From NCBI RefSeq assembly GCF_009765995.1, contig NZ_LMUI01000047.1:1-64000 (forward strand): a stretch of DNA of 64,000 nt, in the 5' to 3' direction. Position 1 is the first letter of the stretch. Each line of letters begins with the position of its first letter. The notes below the pieces were generated by a model. It had not been told where the DNA came from. It made no database searches and saw nothing but the letters and a program-made list of their open reading frames with translations. This DNA comes from Methylocapsa sp. S129 (GTDB lineage Bacteria > Pseudomonadota > Alphaproteobacteria > Rhizobiales > Beijerinckiaceae). The position numbers were made by a program, and so were the translations under genes. Of the stretch, positions 28,579-38,375 are shown one piece after another.

Positions 28579-29277
28579 TTACGCCCCCTCCTCCTCGCCC
28601 GGCTCTCCCCATACCTCCTTCAAATCGCCCTCCGCCTCAAGCGGCTCTTCGTCTTCGGCGAGCCCTGAATCGTCATTGGGCAATGGCACGCCAAAGCCCG
28701 TCGGCAATTTGCCGTCGAACAGTCCCGCCCCTTTCAGTTCATCGAGACCGGGCAGATCGCCGATGGAATCGAGGCCGAAATGGATCAGGAATTCCTGATT
28801 GGTGCCGTAAGTGATGGGTCGGCCCGGCGAGCGCCGCCGGCCGCGCATGCGAATCCAGCCCGCCTCCATCAGCACATCGAGCGCGCCCTTGGACACCGCG
28901 ACGCCCCTGATGTCTTCGATGTCGGCGCGCGTCACCGGCTGGTGATAGGCGATGATGGCGAGCGTCTCGATCGCGGCGCGCGACAGCTTCTTCTGTTCGC
29001 GATCTTCGCGGGCCAGCAGCCAGGAGAGATCGACGGCGGTGCGGAAAGTCCATTTGCGCGCGACGCGCACGAGATTGACGCCCCTGCCCGCATAGACGCG
29101 CTGCAATTCGGTCATAACCGCCGCGACATCGGCGCCGTCGGGCAAACGGCTGGCGATCGCCGCCTCGTCAAGCGGCTCGGCGGCGGCGAACACCAGCGCC
29201 TCGGCGATGCGCAAAGCCTCCGGCTCAAACTTCGGCGTCACGCCGAGCCGATCGAATAATTGTGCGACTTCCCCCAT
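28579..29277 (-). CDS. scpB: Segregation and condensation protein B
   Basis: A 232-aa winged-helix protein with the ScpB core EALVFAAAEPLDEAAIASRLP, TAVDLSWLL..., ETLAIIAYHQPVTRADIEDIRGVAVSKGALDVLMEAGWI and the end GRPITYGTNQEFLIHFGL. It bridges SMC and ScpA in the bacterial condensin complex. The C-terminal 40 residues are very acidic. It lies 33 bp downstream of scpA. Confidence 0.95.
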   Translation of the reverse strand: MGEVAQLFDRLGVTPKFEPEALRIAEALVFAAAEPLDEAAIASRLPDGADVAAVMTELQRVYAGRGVNLVRVARKWTFRTAVDLSWLLAREDREQKKLSRAAIETLAIIAYHQPVTRADIEDIRGVAVSKGALDVLMEAGWIRMRGRRRSPGRPITYGTNQEFLIHFGLDSIGDLPGLDELKGAGLFDGKLPTGFGVPLPNDDSGLAEDEEPLEAEGDLKEVWGEPGEEEGA

Positions 29278-29310
29278 TCAAGCCTCTCAAAAAACCGGCG
29301 TGCTTGTCCA

Positions 29311-30111
29311 TCATGCCGCTTGCGTTGAATTATCCGGCCGCGCACGCGCCCAGATCGGCGAAAACGCCTTGTCCTGCCGCAGTTCCAGTTTTCCCTCGCG
29401 CACCAGTTCGAGCGAAGCCGAAAAGGACGAGGCGCGCGCCGTGCGGCGCAATTTGGGGTCGACGCAATAGCTGATCAGCCAATCATCCATGTCGACCCAA
29501 TCCACCGCTATGCCGAGCAGCCGCGACAAGGCCTCGCGCGCCTCAGCCAGCGACCAGACGATCCGGCGCTTCAACCGGACGCGCGCGAGCGCATGTTTTT
29601 GCCGCTGGCGCGCATAGGCGGCCAGCAGGTCATAAAGGCTGGCCTCATATTGCGACCGCTTTGTGATCGCCACCGCCTCGGGCTCGCCACGCGAGAAAAA
29701 GTCGCGCCCGAACCGCGGCCGATTGATCAGCTTTTCCGCGGCCAGGCGTATCTGCTCCAGCCTTTGCAGACGGCGGGCCAACGCATCCGCCAGTTCCGCG
29801 GCGCCCGGCTCCTCCGCCTTGGGCGGCTCAGGCAAGAGCAGGCGCGATTTGAGATAGGCGAGCCAGGCGGCCATGACGAGATAGTCGGCGGCGAGCTCCA
29901 GCCTGACCTTTTGCGCCTGTTCGATGAAGGCGAGGTATTGTTCGGCCAAGGCGAGAACGGAAATGCGCGCCAGATCAACCTTCTGCCGCCGGGCAAGCTC
30001 CAGCAGCAGATCGAGCGGCCCCTCGAATCCATCGATATCGACGACGAAGGAGGGTTCGCCCTCGCCTCGTTCCGCCGCTTCTTCCATTTCGAAAGCCAGT
30101 TGGGCCGCCAC
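29311..30111 (-). CDS. scpA: Segregation and condensation protein A
   Basis: A 266-aa kleisin-like protein. The N-terminal FVVDIDGFEGPLDLLLELARRQKVDLARISVLALAEQYL and MAAWLAYLKSRLLLPEPP are the ScpA signatures. It connects SMC heads in chromosome condensation. It precedes scpB on the same strand and follows nagZ at a distance of 123 bp. Confidence 0.95.
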   Translation of the reverse strand: MAAQLAFEMEEAAERGEGEPSFVVDIDGFEGPLDLLLELARRQKVDLARISVLALAEQYLAFIEQAQKVRLELAADYLVMAAWLAYLKSRLLLPEPPKAEEPGAAELADALARRLQRLEQIRLAAEKLINRPRFGRDFFSRGEPEAVAITKRSQYEASLYDLLAAYARQRQKHALARVRLKRRIVWSLAEAREALSRLLGIAVDWVDMDDWLISYCVDPKLRRTARASSFSASLELVREGKLELRQDKAFSPIWARARPDNSTQAA

Positions 30112-30234
30112 GAATCACCTTTTGCGCGCTAACGTCGATGTTTTAACGCTAGGACGGCCGATCGCAAGCGCCGCGAGCCGGGGGTCCACACCTCCCTGCT
30201 CTCGCCTTAGGCGGCGGAAGGCCCCGTTCAGTCT

Positions 30235-31260
30235 TTAATGGGTCGCCGCCGGCTCGAACGCCGAGGCGAGTTCGGCTCTTGCTTGGTCCACATCGAACGG
30301 CTCGGCGCCGCCTGCGATGGTCGCCAGAGCCGCCCGCGCACGCTCCAACGCCTTGCCCGCCAGCACAGGCGAGGACGCCGCCACCTCCCGCGCTTCCGCG
30401 AGATCGCCGTTGCAATGAAGCGCGATATCGACGCCGGCGGCAAATGTCGCCGCCGCGCGCGCCGCAAAGGGCCCGCCGAGCGCCTTCATGGACATATCGT
30501 CCGACAGGAGTAGTCCATCGAAGCCGATCACGCCGCGGATGATCGTGTCGACGACAAGGCGCGAGGTGGTCGTGGGCCGGGTCGGATCGATCGCGTCATA
30601 GACGACGTGCGCGGTCATCGCCATCGGCAGATCGCGCAGCGCGACAAACGGCGCGAAATCATGCGCCTCGAGGTCGGCGCGACTGGCGCTGACGACAGGC
30701 AATTCGAGATGGCTGTCGACGCTGGCGCGGCCATGGCCAGGAATATGTTTGATCACCGGCGCGACGCCGCCCGCCATCAGCCCGTGCGCAACAGCGCGTC
30801 CGAAAGCGGCGACCCGGCCGGGATCGCCCGACCAGGAGCGCGTGCCGATCACGGCATGCATGCCGGCCTGCGCAACATCGAGCACCGGCGTGCAATCGAC
30901 ATTGACGCCGACTTGCCTGAGATCATGGGCGATCAGCCGAGCGGCGGTTCGCGCCGCCGCGATCGCCCCGTCCCGGTCGCCAAGCGCTCCGAAATTCGCT
31001 GCGCTCGGATAGGCCTGCCAATGGGGTGGCCCCATGCGCTGGACGCGGCCCCCCTCCTGGTCGATGAGCACCGGCGCGTCGGCGCGGCCGACCAGCTCGC
31101 GAAACGAATCCGTCAGGGCCCGCATTTGTTCGGGATCGGCGACATTGCGTTTGAAGAGAATCAAACCCCATGGCTGGCGCTGCCGGATGAAGGCGCGCTC
31201 TTGCGCGTCAAGAACGGTCCCCGCGCAGCCGCAAATGAACGCTAGAGTCATGGCATCCAA
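30235..31260 (-). CDS. nagZ: Beta-N-acetylhexosaminidase NagZ
   Basis: A 341-aa GH3 enzyme. The segment KHIPGHGRASVDSHLELP (about 168-185) provides the acid/base His-Asp pair, and LLSDDMSMKAL carries the nucleophile Asp. It removes GlcNAc from muropeptides during cytoplasmic cell-wall recycling and thereby influences AmpC-type signalling. It lies between the SPOR protein gene and scpA in the cell-envelope cluster. Confidence 0.95.
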   Translation of the reverse strand: MDAMTLAFICGCAGTVLDAQERAFIRQRQPWGLILFKRNVADPEQMRALTDSFRELVGRADAPVLIDQEGGRVQRMGPPHWQAYPSAANFGALGDRDGAIAAARTAARLIAHDLRQVGVNVDCTPVLDVAQAGMHAVIGTRSWSGDPGRVAAFGRAVAHGLMAGGVAPVIKHIPGHGRASVDSHLELPVVSASRADLEAHDFAPFVALRDLPMAMTAHVVYDAIDPTRPTTTSRLVVDTIIRGVIGFDGLLLSDDMSMKALGGPFAARAAATFAAGVDIALHCNGDLAEAREVAASSPVLAGKALERARAALATIAGGAEPFDVDQARAELASAFEPAATH

Positions 31261-31299
31261 CCGTCAGGCGAGAAAAACCGGTTTCAGCAGATCGCGGGC

Positions 31300-32967
31300 C
31301 TAATTCTTCGCGACAAAACAGGCGGCGTCGCCGCCGACGGCCTTGAGCCTGAGGCACAGCGCCACGGCGTCAGCCTTCGACAGGCTGCTGAGGCGCACCC
31401 GATAGATCTGGCGGCCATTGACCTCGGCCGGATGAATGGCCGGCTGCATGCCGCCAAGCGCGCTCGCATATTTCGCCTGCAGGCGGGTCGAGGCGCTTTG
31501 CGCTTCCTGCTCCGTGCCCGGCGCGGCAAGCTGCACGGAATACACGCCGCCGCCCGCCGCGGGAGTCGTCGCTGTCGCAGCCGGGTCAGCCGCCGCGACT
31601 TGCGTATCCGGTTGGCCAGTCACCGCATTGGCGAATTTTTGCAGCAGATTCGGCACTGGTTGCGGCGGCGCTTGGGGCGACTGGGCGGGCCCCGTGGCGA
31701 CGGTCGTATCCGTTTTGGCGATCGGCACGCGCGCCGTCGATTTGGGCGAAAGCTTGGTTGGCAAATCAAGCTTGGGCGTGGCGGGTTGCGCCGCGCCGCT
31801 GGTCGAAGCGTCGAACTGTGGGCGGGCGCGCGGCACCGGCGGATTGGCCGGCTGCGGCGCCGCGTCAGGGAATGCGGGGGAAGCCGCGGCGTCGGCGGGC
31901 GCGGCGGCGGAAGGCGCGGAGGGAGCCGTCGCCGAAGCGCCGGCGCTCGCGATCACTTCGTTGCCGCTCGAAATGACGGAGCCATCGGGCCGGACAGAAA
32001 CGGTTTTCACGCGCTTGGGCTCGGGAAACGGCGCCGGAGCGGCCGGCGGCGCAGCCGTCGAGCCGACGCTCGTCAGAGCGATGCTTCGCGTGGGAGACAG
32101 CGATGGGGGCGCCAAAGGCACGGGCGGCGCTGAGGCCGCCGGAGCGGAAGCCGCGGGAACCGTCGCCGATGAAGAAGCAATGACGGGAATCGCAGGCGCT
32201 GGAGACGGCGCTGCAGGAGCCGCCGCCGAGGGGGCGGCCGGCGCGGGCTGCGGTTTGGTCTGCTGCAGATCGACCGGCTGCTCGACATTGGAGACGAGAT
32301 TGACGGGACCGGGCTTGCCGCTCTGGTCCTTGAGGAGAACCGAGGCCGAATCGCTCGGCGAGGCGATTGTGTCCTGGGTCGGCGGCTGAACTTTGGTCGG
32401 ACCGTCCACCGCCATAATGATCGGCGGCGTTTTTGGCAGGCCGGGGGCGCCTTTGACGACCCAGGCACCGACAAGGCCGGCCGCGCCGATCGCGACCAAA
32501 GAGCCCAAAGTCAACGCCATCCGGCCGGAGCGGCGCGGCGCGGCTTCGTCAGCCGGCGCCATGGCTTCATGATAAACAGCGTCGGGATGCGCCATCTCAT
32601 CCTGCGGGCCGAAATCCTGGACAAGCGCATCGTCTTCGAGGGAGCCTCGCAGAGAAGCCTCTTCCATCGTCGGAGCCTCCTCCGTCGGCGAAAGATGGTC
32701 GTGCGCGCTTGCCTCATGGCTTGATTCATCGACATGAAGCAGGTGGACGGCGGGAAGCCGCGGCGCTTCCGCCTTGGGCGCGAAGCCAAATGTTCTCTGG
32801 GGCGGCTTGGACCGGGTTGGCTTGGATTCGCGGACATCCATCCCGACCAAACGCGCCAATTCGTCAAGCGGATCTTCTTGCGGGCCGACGGGCGAGCCCG
32901 CCGCGCGCAGTCTGCGCTCAAACTCGTCGAGATTGACCTGGGGAGCCATCAACGCCGAACCGCTCAT
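31300..32967 (-). CDS. SPOR-domain membrane protein
   Basis: A 555-aa bitopic protein. An N-terminal cytoplasmic part of about 160 residues begins with an alphaproteobacterial motif (PQVNLDEFERRLRAAG). One TM helix follows (MALTLGSLVAIGAAGLVGAWVV), then about 290 residues of Pro/Ala-rich periplasmic linker and a C-terminal SPOR domain (GVYSVQLAAPGTEQEAQ...) that binds denuded septal glycan. The ATG at 32967 has a GAGG site 6 bp upstream and is preferred to another ATG four codons earlier. It adjoins nagZ, fitting a role in cell division. Confidence 0.88.
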   Translation of the reverse strand: MSGSALMAPQVNLDEFERRLRAAGSPVGPQEDPLDELARLVGMDVRESKPTRSKPPQRTFGFAPKAEAPRLPAVHLLHVDESSHEASAHDHLSPTEEAPTMEEASLRGSLEDDALVQDFGPQDEMAHPDAVYHEAMAPADEAAPRRSGRMALTLGSLVAIGAAGLVGAWVVKGAPGLPKTPPIIMAVDGPTKVQPPTQDTIASPSDSASVLLKDQSGKPGPVNLVSNVEQPVDLQQTKPQPAPAAPSAAAPAAPSPAPAIPVIASSSATVPAASAPAASAPPVPLAPPSLSPTRSIALTSVGSTAAPPAAPAPFPEPKRVKTVSVRPDGSVISSGNEVIASAGASATAPSAPSAAAPADAAASPAFPDAAPQPANPPVPRARPQFDASTSGAAQPATPKLDLPTKLSPKSTARVPIAKTDTTVATGPAQSPQAPPQPVPNLLQKFANAVTGQPDTQVAAADPAATATTPAAGGGVYSVQLAAPGTEQEAQSASTRLQAKYASALGGMQPAIHPAEVNGRQIYRVRLSSLSKADAVALCLRLKAVGGDAACFVAKN

Positions 32968-33113
32968 TGAAAACCTCATTCATCGTAACGCGATAACCGC
33001 ATATGAACGCGCCGTGACACTGGGCGATCGCTAAAACCGCCGTGCCCTCTTGCAGGCGCACTGAGGCAAATGCTTGACGGTCCCGCGTTGAAAAGAAAGT
33101 CATCGTTAAATTT

Positions 33114-34889
33114 CTATCGCATCTCTTGGGGCGCCTTGACCCCCAGAATCGCCAGCGCGGCGGCCAGAACCAAAGTTACCGAACTGGCCAACGCCATCCT
33201 CGCATTAGTCAAATCTCTATTAATTTCATTAACGAATCGCAAATGCGGCAAATCTTTGCCCCTGTTCCAATGCGCGTGAAAGCTGGTGGCCAGATCATGC
33301 GCGTAAAAGGCGACGCGGTGCGGCTCGCGCGCCGTCGCCGCTTGATCGACGATCCTGGGAAATTGAGCGATCAGCCGCAAAATCGCACCTTCGCTCTCGT
33401 CGTCGAGCAAGGCGAGGTTGGCGTTGGCGAGAGCCTTTGGCGACAGATCGAGGTCGGGGAATGTCGTCCGCCCCTGACGCAAGACGCTGCTCCCCCGCGC
33501 ATGCGCATATTGCACATAGAAAACCGGGTTATCCTGGCTCTGCTCGATGACTTTGGCAAGGTCGAAATCGAGCGGAGCATCGTTCTTGCGCAGCAGCATC
33601 ATGAAGCGCACAGCGTCGACGCCGACTTCATCCACAACTTCACGCAACGTCACGAAGTCACCGGAACGCTTTGACATTTTTACCGGCTCACCGGCCCGCA
33701 TCAGGCGCACCAACTGGCATAGGCGCACGTCGAGCGTCGCCTTACCGTTGGAGACGGCGGCGACCGCCGCCTGCATACGCTTGACATAGCCGCCGTGGTC
33801 CGCGCCCCAGACGTCGACGAGGGCGAGAAAGCCGCGATCGATCTTGCTCTTGTGATAGGCGATATCGGTAGCGAAATAGGTGTAGCCGCCATCCGATTTG
33901 ATCAGCGGGCGGTCGACGTCGTCGCCAAAATCGGTCGAGCGGAACAGCGTCTGCTCGCGATCCTCCCAATCTTCAATGGGCGCGCCCTTGGGCGGCTCCA
34001 GGCGTCCGAGATAGACGATGCCGCGCGCGCGCAAATCGTCGATCGCCGCCCGCACCTGGTCGGCGCCGCCGTCCACGCCGGTCAGGGCGCGTTCGGACGA
34101 GAACAGGTCGTGGACGACGTTGAGCGCTTTCAAATCCTCGCGAATCATCGCCATCATCGCGTCGATCGCGCGCGCGCGCACGACCGGCAACCATTCCTCC
34201 TGCGGCTTGCCGCGCAGGGAAGCGCCGAATTCGCGCGCCAAAGCCTCTCCCACAGGAACTAGGTAATCGCCGGGATAAAGCCCCTCAGGGATCGCCTTGA
34301 TGTCGTCCCCCAAGGCCTGGAGGTAGCGCAGATGGGCGGAGCGGGCGAGCACATCGACCTGCGCGCCCGCGTCATTGATGTAATATTCGCGCGTCACCTT
34401 GCGGCCGGCGAAGGCGAGCAAACTGGCCAAGGCGTCGCCGAAAACCGCACCGCGGGCATGACCGACATGCATGGGGCCCGTCGGATTGGCGCTGACATAT
34501 TCGACATTGACCGGACTGGAATCCGTCTGAACGCTTGCGCCAAAACGCCCGTCTCCGTTCAACACCGCCCGCAAGACCTCGGTGTAAACCACTGGTTTCA
34601 GTCGAATATTGATGAATCCAGGTCCCGCGACCTCGGCCTGGTCGACATCCGGCTGTTCCGCCAGCCCGGCGGCGATTTCGATGGCCAGCGTGCGCGCGTT
34701 CGAACCTGCCGCCTTGGCTTCTTTGGCGTAGACCATCGCCGCATTGGTCGAGAGATCGCCATGGCTCGGATCGCGCGGCGGTTCGACGACAAAACGGGTC
34801 AGATCAAGCGTTTGCGGCAAATTGCCGGCCTTGACGATCCCGGCGAGCAGCCCCGCGACCCGCCGCTGAAAATCCATGAAAATATTCAT
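33114..34889 (-). CDS. argS: Arginyl-tRNA synthetase
   Basis: A 591-aa class I synthetase with HIGH-type motif MHVGHARG (near 139-146) and KMSKRSGDF (near 404-412). It has the N-terminal Add-1 domain and a C-terminal anticodon-binding domain ([12 protein letters not shown] onward). It lies between dgt and the SPOR gene in the standard alphaproteobacterial order. Confidence 0.97.
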   Translation of the reverse strand: MNIFMDFQRRVAGLLAGIVKAGNLPQTLDLTRFVVEPPRDPSHGDLSTNAAMVYAKEAKAAGSNARTLAIEIAAGLAEQPDVDQAEVAGPGFINIRLKPVVYTEVLRAVLNGDGRFGASVQTDSSPVNVEYVSANPTGPMHVGHARGAVFGDALASLLAFAGRKVTREYYINDAGAQVDVLARSAHLRYLQALGDDIKAIPEGLYPGDYLVPVGEALAREFGASLRGKPQEEWLPVVRARAIDAMMAMIREDLKALNVVHDLFSSERALTGVDGGADQVRAAIDDLRARGIVYLGRLEPPKGAPIEDWEDREQTLFRSTDFGDDVDRPLIKSDGGYTYFATDIAYHKSKIDRGFLALVDVWGADHGGYVKRMQAAVAAVSNGKATLDVRLCQLVRLMRAGEPVKMSKRSGDFVTLREVVDEVGVDAVRFMMLLRKNDAPLDFDLAKVIEQSQDNPVFYVQYAHARGSSVLRQGRTTFPDLDLSPKALANANLALLDDESEGAILRLIAQFPRIVDQAATAREPHRVAFYAHDLATSFHAHWNRGKDLPHLRFVNEINRDLTNARMALASSVTLVLAAALAILGVKAPQEMR

Positions 34890-34918
34890 AAAACTCGCCT
34901 TGAGAGAAGGGCGCCGCT

Positions 34919-36133
34919 CTAACGCAAGTCGGGGGCATCGTCAAAAAGGCGCCGGTGCTCGGCGATGGCGAAGCGGTCGGTCATCCCCGCAATATAATCG
35001 GCGGCCAGCCGCGCGCGGTCGCTCTCGCCCGCCCCCGCCGCGCCGACCGCCCATTCTTCCGGCATAGTAGCGGGATCGCTGGAAAAAGCGGCGAACAGCC
35101 GCCGCACGACAAAATCGGCCCTTTCGCGCACACGTTTCACTTCGGGATGCCGGTACATATTCGCGAACAGAAACTGCTTGACGTCGGCCTCAGCCGATTC
35201 AAGGGCCGGCGAGAGGCCGACGAGCTGTCGCCCCGCCGCGCGCACATCCTCGATCGTGCGCACGCCCGCCTGCCCGATCCGGCGCCGGCTTTCCGCCATA
35301 ACGTCCTCGATGAACCTTGTGATGACCCGGCGTCCCAGTTCATGAATGACGCGCGGGCGCTCAAGGCCGGGATAAAGGGCGTCGATCTCGCTGAGCAATT
35401 CGCCGATGAAGGGAATGGCGCGGATCGCCTCGATACGGAACAGGCCAGCCCGCAGACCGTCATCCATATCATGCGCGTTATAGGCGATGTCGTCGGCGAT
35501 CGCCGCCGTCTGCGCCTCCAAGCTGGCGAAGGCGGCAAGGCCCAGGTTTTGGCGCTTGTCGTAAGCGGCGATGGCGGCGGGAATGCCGCGCGCGCGCCAG
35601 CGCGCCAGCGGGCGCCCCTGGCCGTCCAGCAGCGGGCCATTGTGTTTCACCAGGCCTTCCAGGGTCTCGAAAGTCAGGTTCAGCCCGTCGAAATTGGCGT
35701 AGCGCCGCTCAAGCTCCGTGACGAGGCGCAGGCCATGGCTGTTGTGATCGAAGCCGCCGAACGGCGTCATGCAGGCGTCAAGCGCATCCTCGCCGGTATG
35801 GCCGAAGGGCGTGTGGCCAAGATCATGCGCCAGCGCGACCGCTTCGCTGAGGTCTTCATCGAGCCCCAAAGCCTTGGCCAGCGCGCGGGCGATCTGCGCC
35901 ACTTCGATCGTATGGGTCAGGCGGGTGCGAAAATGGTCGCCCTCATGATGCACAAACACTTGCGTCTTATGGGCGAGGCGGCGGAAGGCGGTGGAATGCA
36001 CGATCCGGTCGCGGTCGCGCTGAAAGGGCGTTCGCGTCGGCGAAGGCGCTTCGGCGTGAAGCCGCCCTTGAGAAGCCCCCGGATCGGCCGCATAAGGCGC
36101 CCGCTGAACCCATGTCCCCCTGCCGCCTTGCAT
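34919..36133 (-). CDS. dgt: Deoxyguanosinetriphosphate triphosphohydrolase-like protein
   Basis: A 404-aa HD-domain hydrolase. Its metal ligands are in [22 protein letters not shown] (the first His) and [20 protein letters not shown] (the HD pair plus further His residues). Members cleave dNTPs to deoxynucleosides plus triphosphate. This is the shorter dGTPase-like branch common in alphaproteobacteria. It is first in the dgt-argS-SPOR-nagZ series and divergent from erpA. Confidence 0.95.
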   Translation of the reverse strand: MQGGRGTWVQRAPYAADPGASQGRLHAEAPSPTRTPFQRDRDRIVHSTAFRRLAHKTQVFVHHEGDHFRTRLTHTIEVAQIARALAKALGLDEDLSEAVALAHDLGHTPFGHTGEDALDACMTPFGGFDHNSHGLRLVTELERRYANFDGLNLTFETLEGLVKHNGPLLDGQGRPLARWRARGIPAAIAAYDKRQNLGLAAFASLEAQTAAIADDIAYNAHDMDDGLRAGLFRIEAIRAIPFIGELLSEIDALYPGLERPRVIHELGRRVITRFIEDVMAESRRRIGQAGVRTIEDVRAAGRQLVGLSPALESAEADVKQFLFANMYRHPEVKRVRERADFVVRRLFAAFSSDPATMPEEWAVGAAGAGESDRARLAADYIAGMTDRFAIAEHRRLFDDAPDLR

Positions 36134-36225
36134 CGCGCGCCTTTTACGTAAGCATTGAACGCTAACCGTGTCGGGCCTATCTTAGCACGGCGGGGGATGA
36201 ACGCCCCCGCGGCAAAGAGAGCGAC

Positions 36226-36579
36226 ATGGACCACGCCCCTTCCTCGACAAGTGATTCCGCGCCCGTCTCGATGAGCGCCAGCGCGGCGCGCCGATTGACC
36301 AAGATTTTGAGCGCCGACGCAGGCGCCGCGCTGCGCATTTCGGTCAAGGGGGGCGGCTGTTCCGGCTTTCAATACGCCTTCGACATCGAAAAGGGGCGGG
36401 CCGAAGACGATCTCGTCATCGAACGCGATGGCGCGGTCATTCTCGTCGACCCGGTCTCGCTTGAATATATGAAGGGCTCGGAAGTCGATTTCGTCGACGA
36501 TCTGATGGGACAATCGTTCAAGGTCAAGAATCCGAACGCGGTCGCGTCCTGCGGCTGCGGGGTTAGCTTCACCGTTTGA
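36226..36579 (+). CDS. erpA: A-type iron-sulfur carrier (ErpA-like)
   Basis: A 117-aa protein with the cysteine pattern GGGCSGFQYAFD (near 43-54) and SCGCGVSF at the C-terminus, spaced as in ErpA. It passes Fe-S clusters to target enzymes. It is divergent from dgt, which is the usual arrangement in this group, and is the second A-type carrier in the window. Confidence 0.92.
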   Translation: MDHAPSSTSDSAPVSMSASAARRLTKILSADAGAALRISVKGGGCSGFQYAFDIEKGRAEDDLVIERDGAVILVDPVSLEYMKGSEVDFVDDLMGQSFKVKNPNAVASCGCGVSFTV

Positions 36580-36647
36580 TTTTCAAATCGCCCGTTCGCG
36601 TGGATGCGCCCCCGCGTCGGCGCATCCGGCGACGCGGGGGCGAGAGA

Positions 36648-37310
36648 TCACGCCGCAGCGAGTTCGCGCAGGCGGCGCAGCGTCGGCAAAAGCTCCGATG
36701 GGTCCGGCCGGCGCGTGTAGTCGGGACTGACTTCCGCATAGGCGACGATTCCATTTTTGTCGATGACATAGCGGGCCGGCATCGGCAACGTTCCGTTGGG
36801 ATCATCGTTGTACATCGCCAGGTCGACGCCAAAGCCCGTCATCAGTTTGACCAGATCGTCCGGCAAGCGAAATCGCAGGCCAAACGCTTCGGCGATCGCG
36901 CCGCCCTGATCGCTGAGAATCGGAAAGCTCAGGCCGTTTTGCTCTTGCATTTTTCTGCTATTCGGCGCGGTTTGCGGTGAAATCGCGATCAGCGACGCGC
37001 CAAGAGCGCGAATGTCGGAAGCGGTTTCCTCGATCGCCTTAAGGTCCAGATTGCAATAGGGACACCAGGCGCCGCGATAGAAGACGACGACGAGCGGTCC
37101 CTTGGCCAATAGATCCGACGATGCGACAACAGCGCCATCGGCGCTGGGCAGGTTGAATTTCGGCGCCTCGCCGCCGACGCCGAGGGCCTGTTTCGCTTGA
37201 CCGGAAGCGACAAGCGCGGCGGTCGCCTTATCCATGATGCCGGCGGCTTCGGGCGGAACCTTCTTGAGGAATTCCGTCTTGAACGCATCGAGCCGATCTT
37301 GAAGTGACAT
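36648..37310 (-). CDS. Peroxiredoxin-like (AhpC/TSA) protein
   Basis: A 220-aa thioredoxin-fold protein. The active-site segment is VVFYRGAWCPYCNLDLKAIEE, where two cysteines in a CPYC arrangement could serve as peroxidatic and resolving residues. It is a cytoplasmic peroxide or thiol reductase of the prx-like family. A strong AGGAGAG site precedes the ATG. It is divergent from a LysR gene over 102 bp, so redox-responsive control by that regulator is likely. A longer in-frame reading through the LysR gene is an antisense artefact. Confidence 0.9.
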   Translation of the reverse strand: MSLQDRLDAFKTEFLKKVPPEAAGIMDKATAALVASGQAKQALGVGGEAPKFNLPSADGAVVASSDLLAKGPLVVVFYRGAWCPYCNLDLKAIEETASDIRALGASLIAISPQTAPNSRKMQEQNGLSFPILSDQGGAIAEAFGLRFRLPDDLVKLMTGFGVDLAMYNDDPNGTLPMPARYVIDKNGIVAYAEVSPDYTRRPDPSELLPTLRRLRELAAA

Positions 37311-37399
37311 GTTCTCTCCTCTCGCGGCGAACAGCGCCGACGCTTGACAGGTTGGCGTTGGCTCGCGCATCCGGTAGACGGTAGAATCGAGTAGGACAT

Positions 37400-37414
37400 A
37401 TTTGGAATTCAAAT
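37400..37414. promoter_or_regulatory. Putative LysR binding site
   Basis: The imperfect dyad ATTTG-GAATT-CAAAT fits the T-N11-A rule of LysR-type regulators and overlaps the LysR start codon in the divergent region. This is a candidate autoregulatory site only. Confidence 0.35.
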
Positions 37415-38327
37415 GAATGACCGGCTTCAGGCGCTGAGGCTTTTTGCTCGGGTCGCGCGACTGGGCGCCTTTTCGCGCGCCGGAAAGGAACTGGGCTTGT
37501 CGCAGCCGTCGGCGTCGCGCATCGTCGCGAATCTGGAGCGGGAGGTTGGGGCGAAGCTTCTTACGCGCACGACGAGAGCGGTCACGACGACCGAGGCCGG
37601 CGCCGATTACCTCGCCCACATCGAGCCGATCCTCGCCGCGCTCGAAGAGGCCGATCACGCCGCGCGGGGGACGGGCGAGCTCAAGGGGCTGTTGCGCATC
37701 GGCGTCGGCACCAGCTTTGGCATCCGCGAGATCGTTCCGCGCCTCCCCGCCTTTCTGGAGCGGCATCCCTCGCTTCGCGTCGACCTCGCCATCGATGACG
37801 CCCGCCAGGATTTGCTGCGGGAGGGCGTGGATCTGGCGCTCCGCTTCGGCTCGGCCGCCGATTCCTCGCTTGTGGTCCGCCGGCTCGGACGCACGACTTT
37901 GGCGCTCTTCGCCTCGCCAAGATATTTGCGAACGCGCGGCGCGCCCCGCACGCCTTCCGACCTTGCTGGCCACACCCTCATTCTTGGACCGGGAAGCCGG
38001 TCGCGCCGCGAATGGTCGTTTGCAAAAGACGACCATCGGGAGTCGATCGTACCGCCGCGCTGGCGGGTCGCCGCTTCGGCCAACGAAGCCGTCACCGCCG
38101 CCGCGGTCGAGAGCCTGGGCGTAGCATCGATGACTTTCTGGGGCTGTCGAGCCGAACTGGAACGCGGCGATCTCGTGCGCGTCATGGCTGACTGGACAAT
38201 GGATTCCGTCGACCTTTTCGCCGTCTTCCCTGCTGGAGCGGCGAAGCCCGCGGCGCGCGCCTTCGCCGACTATCTCGCAACAGATGCGGCGCTGCTCAAA
38301 GCGCCGCCTGCAGGTGACGAGCAATAA
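37413..38327 (+). CDS. LysR-family transcriptional regulator
   Basis: A 304-aa regulator. The winged HTH at about 1-60 reads LQALRLFARVARLGAFSRAGKELGLSQPSASRIVANLEREVG, and the C-terminal periplasmic-binding-like effector domain is at about 90-300 (GLLRIGVGTSFG...). It belongs to the CrgA-like group with a TTEAGADYLAHIEPIL segment. It is divergent from the peroxiredoxin gene, its probable target, and convergent with an aldehyde dehydrogenase gene. Confidence 0.92.
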   Translation: MNDRLQALRLFARVARLGAFSRAGKELGLSQPSASRIVANLEREVGAKLLTRTTRAVTTTEAGADYLAHIEPILAALEEADHAARGTGELKGLLRIGVGTSFGIREIVPRLPAFLERHPSLRVDLAIDDARQDLLREGVDLALRFGSAADSSLVVRRLGRTTLALFASPRYLRTRGAPRTPSDLAGHTLILGPGSRSRREWSFAKDDHRESIVPPRWRVAASANEAVTAAAVESLGVASMTFWGCRAELERGDLVRVMADWTMDSVDLFAVFPAGAAKPAARAFADYLATDAALLKAPPAGDEQ

Positions 38328-38375
38328 GACCGGCCGGCAGCGCCTGCCGACAGACGCCACCGGACTGTCTGAGCT

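Noticed and set aside
34955-36151. 398-codon plus-strand frame opposite dgt
   Set aside because: An antisense shadow of the HD-domain hydrolase with no family resemblance.
36648-38360. 570-codon minus-strand frame covering the peroxiredoxin and the LysR gene
   Set aside because: Only the last 220 codons (peroxiredoxin) are real. The rest is antisense to a well-supported LysR gene and lacks protein-like composition.
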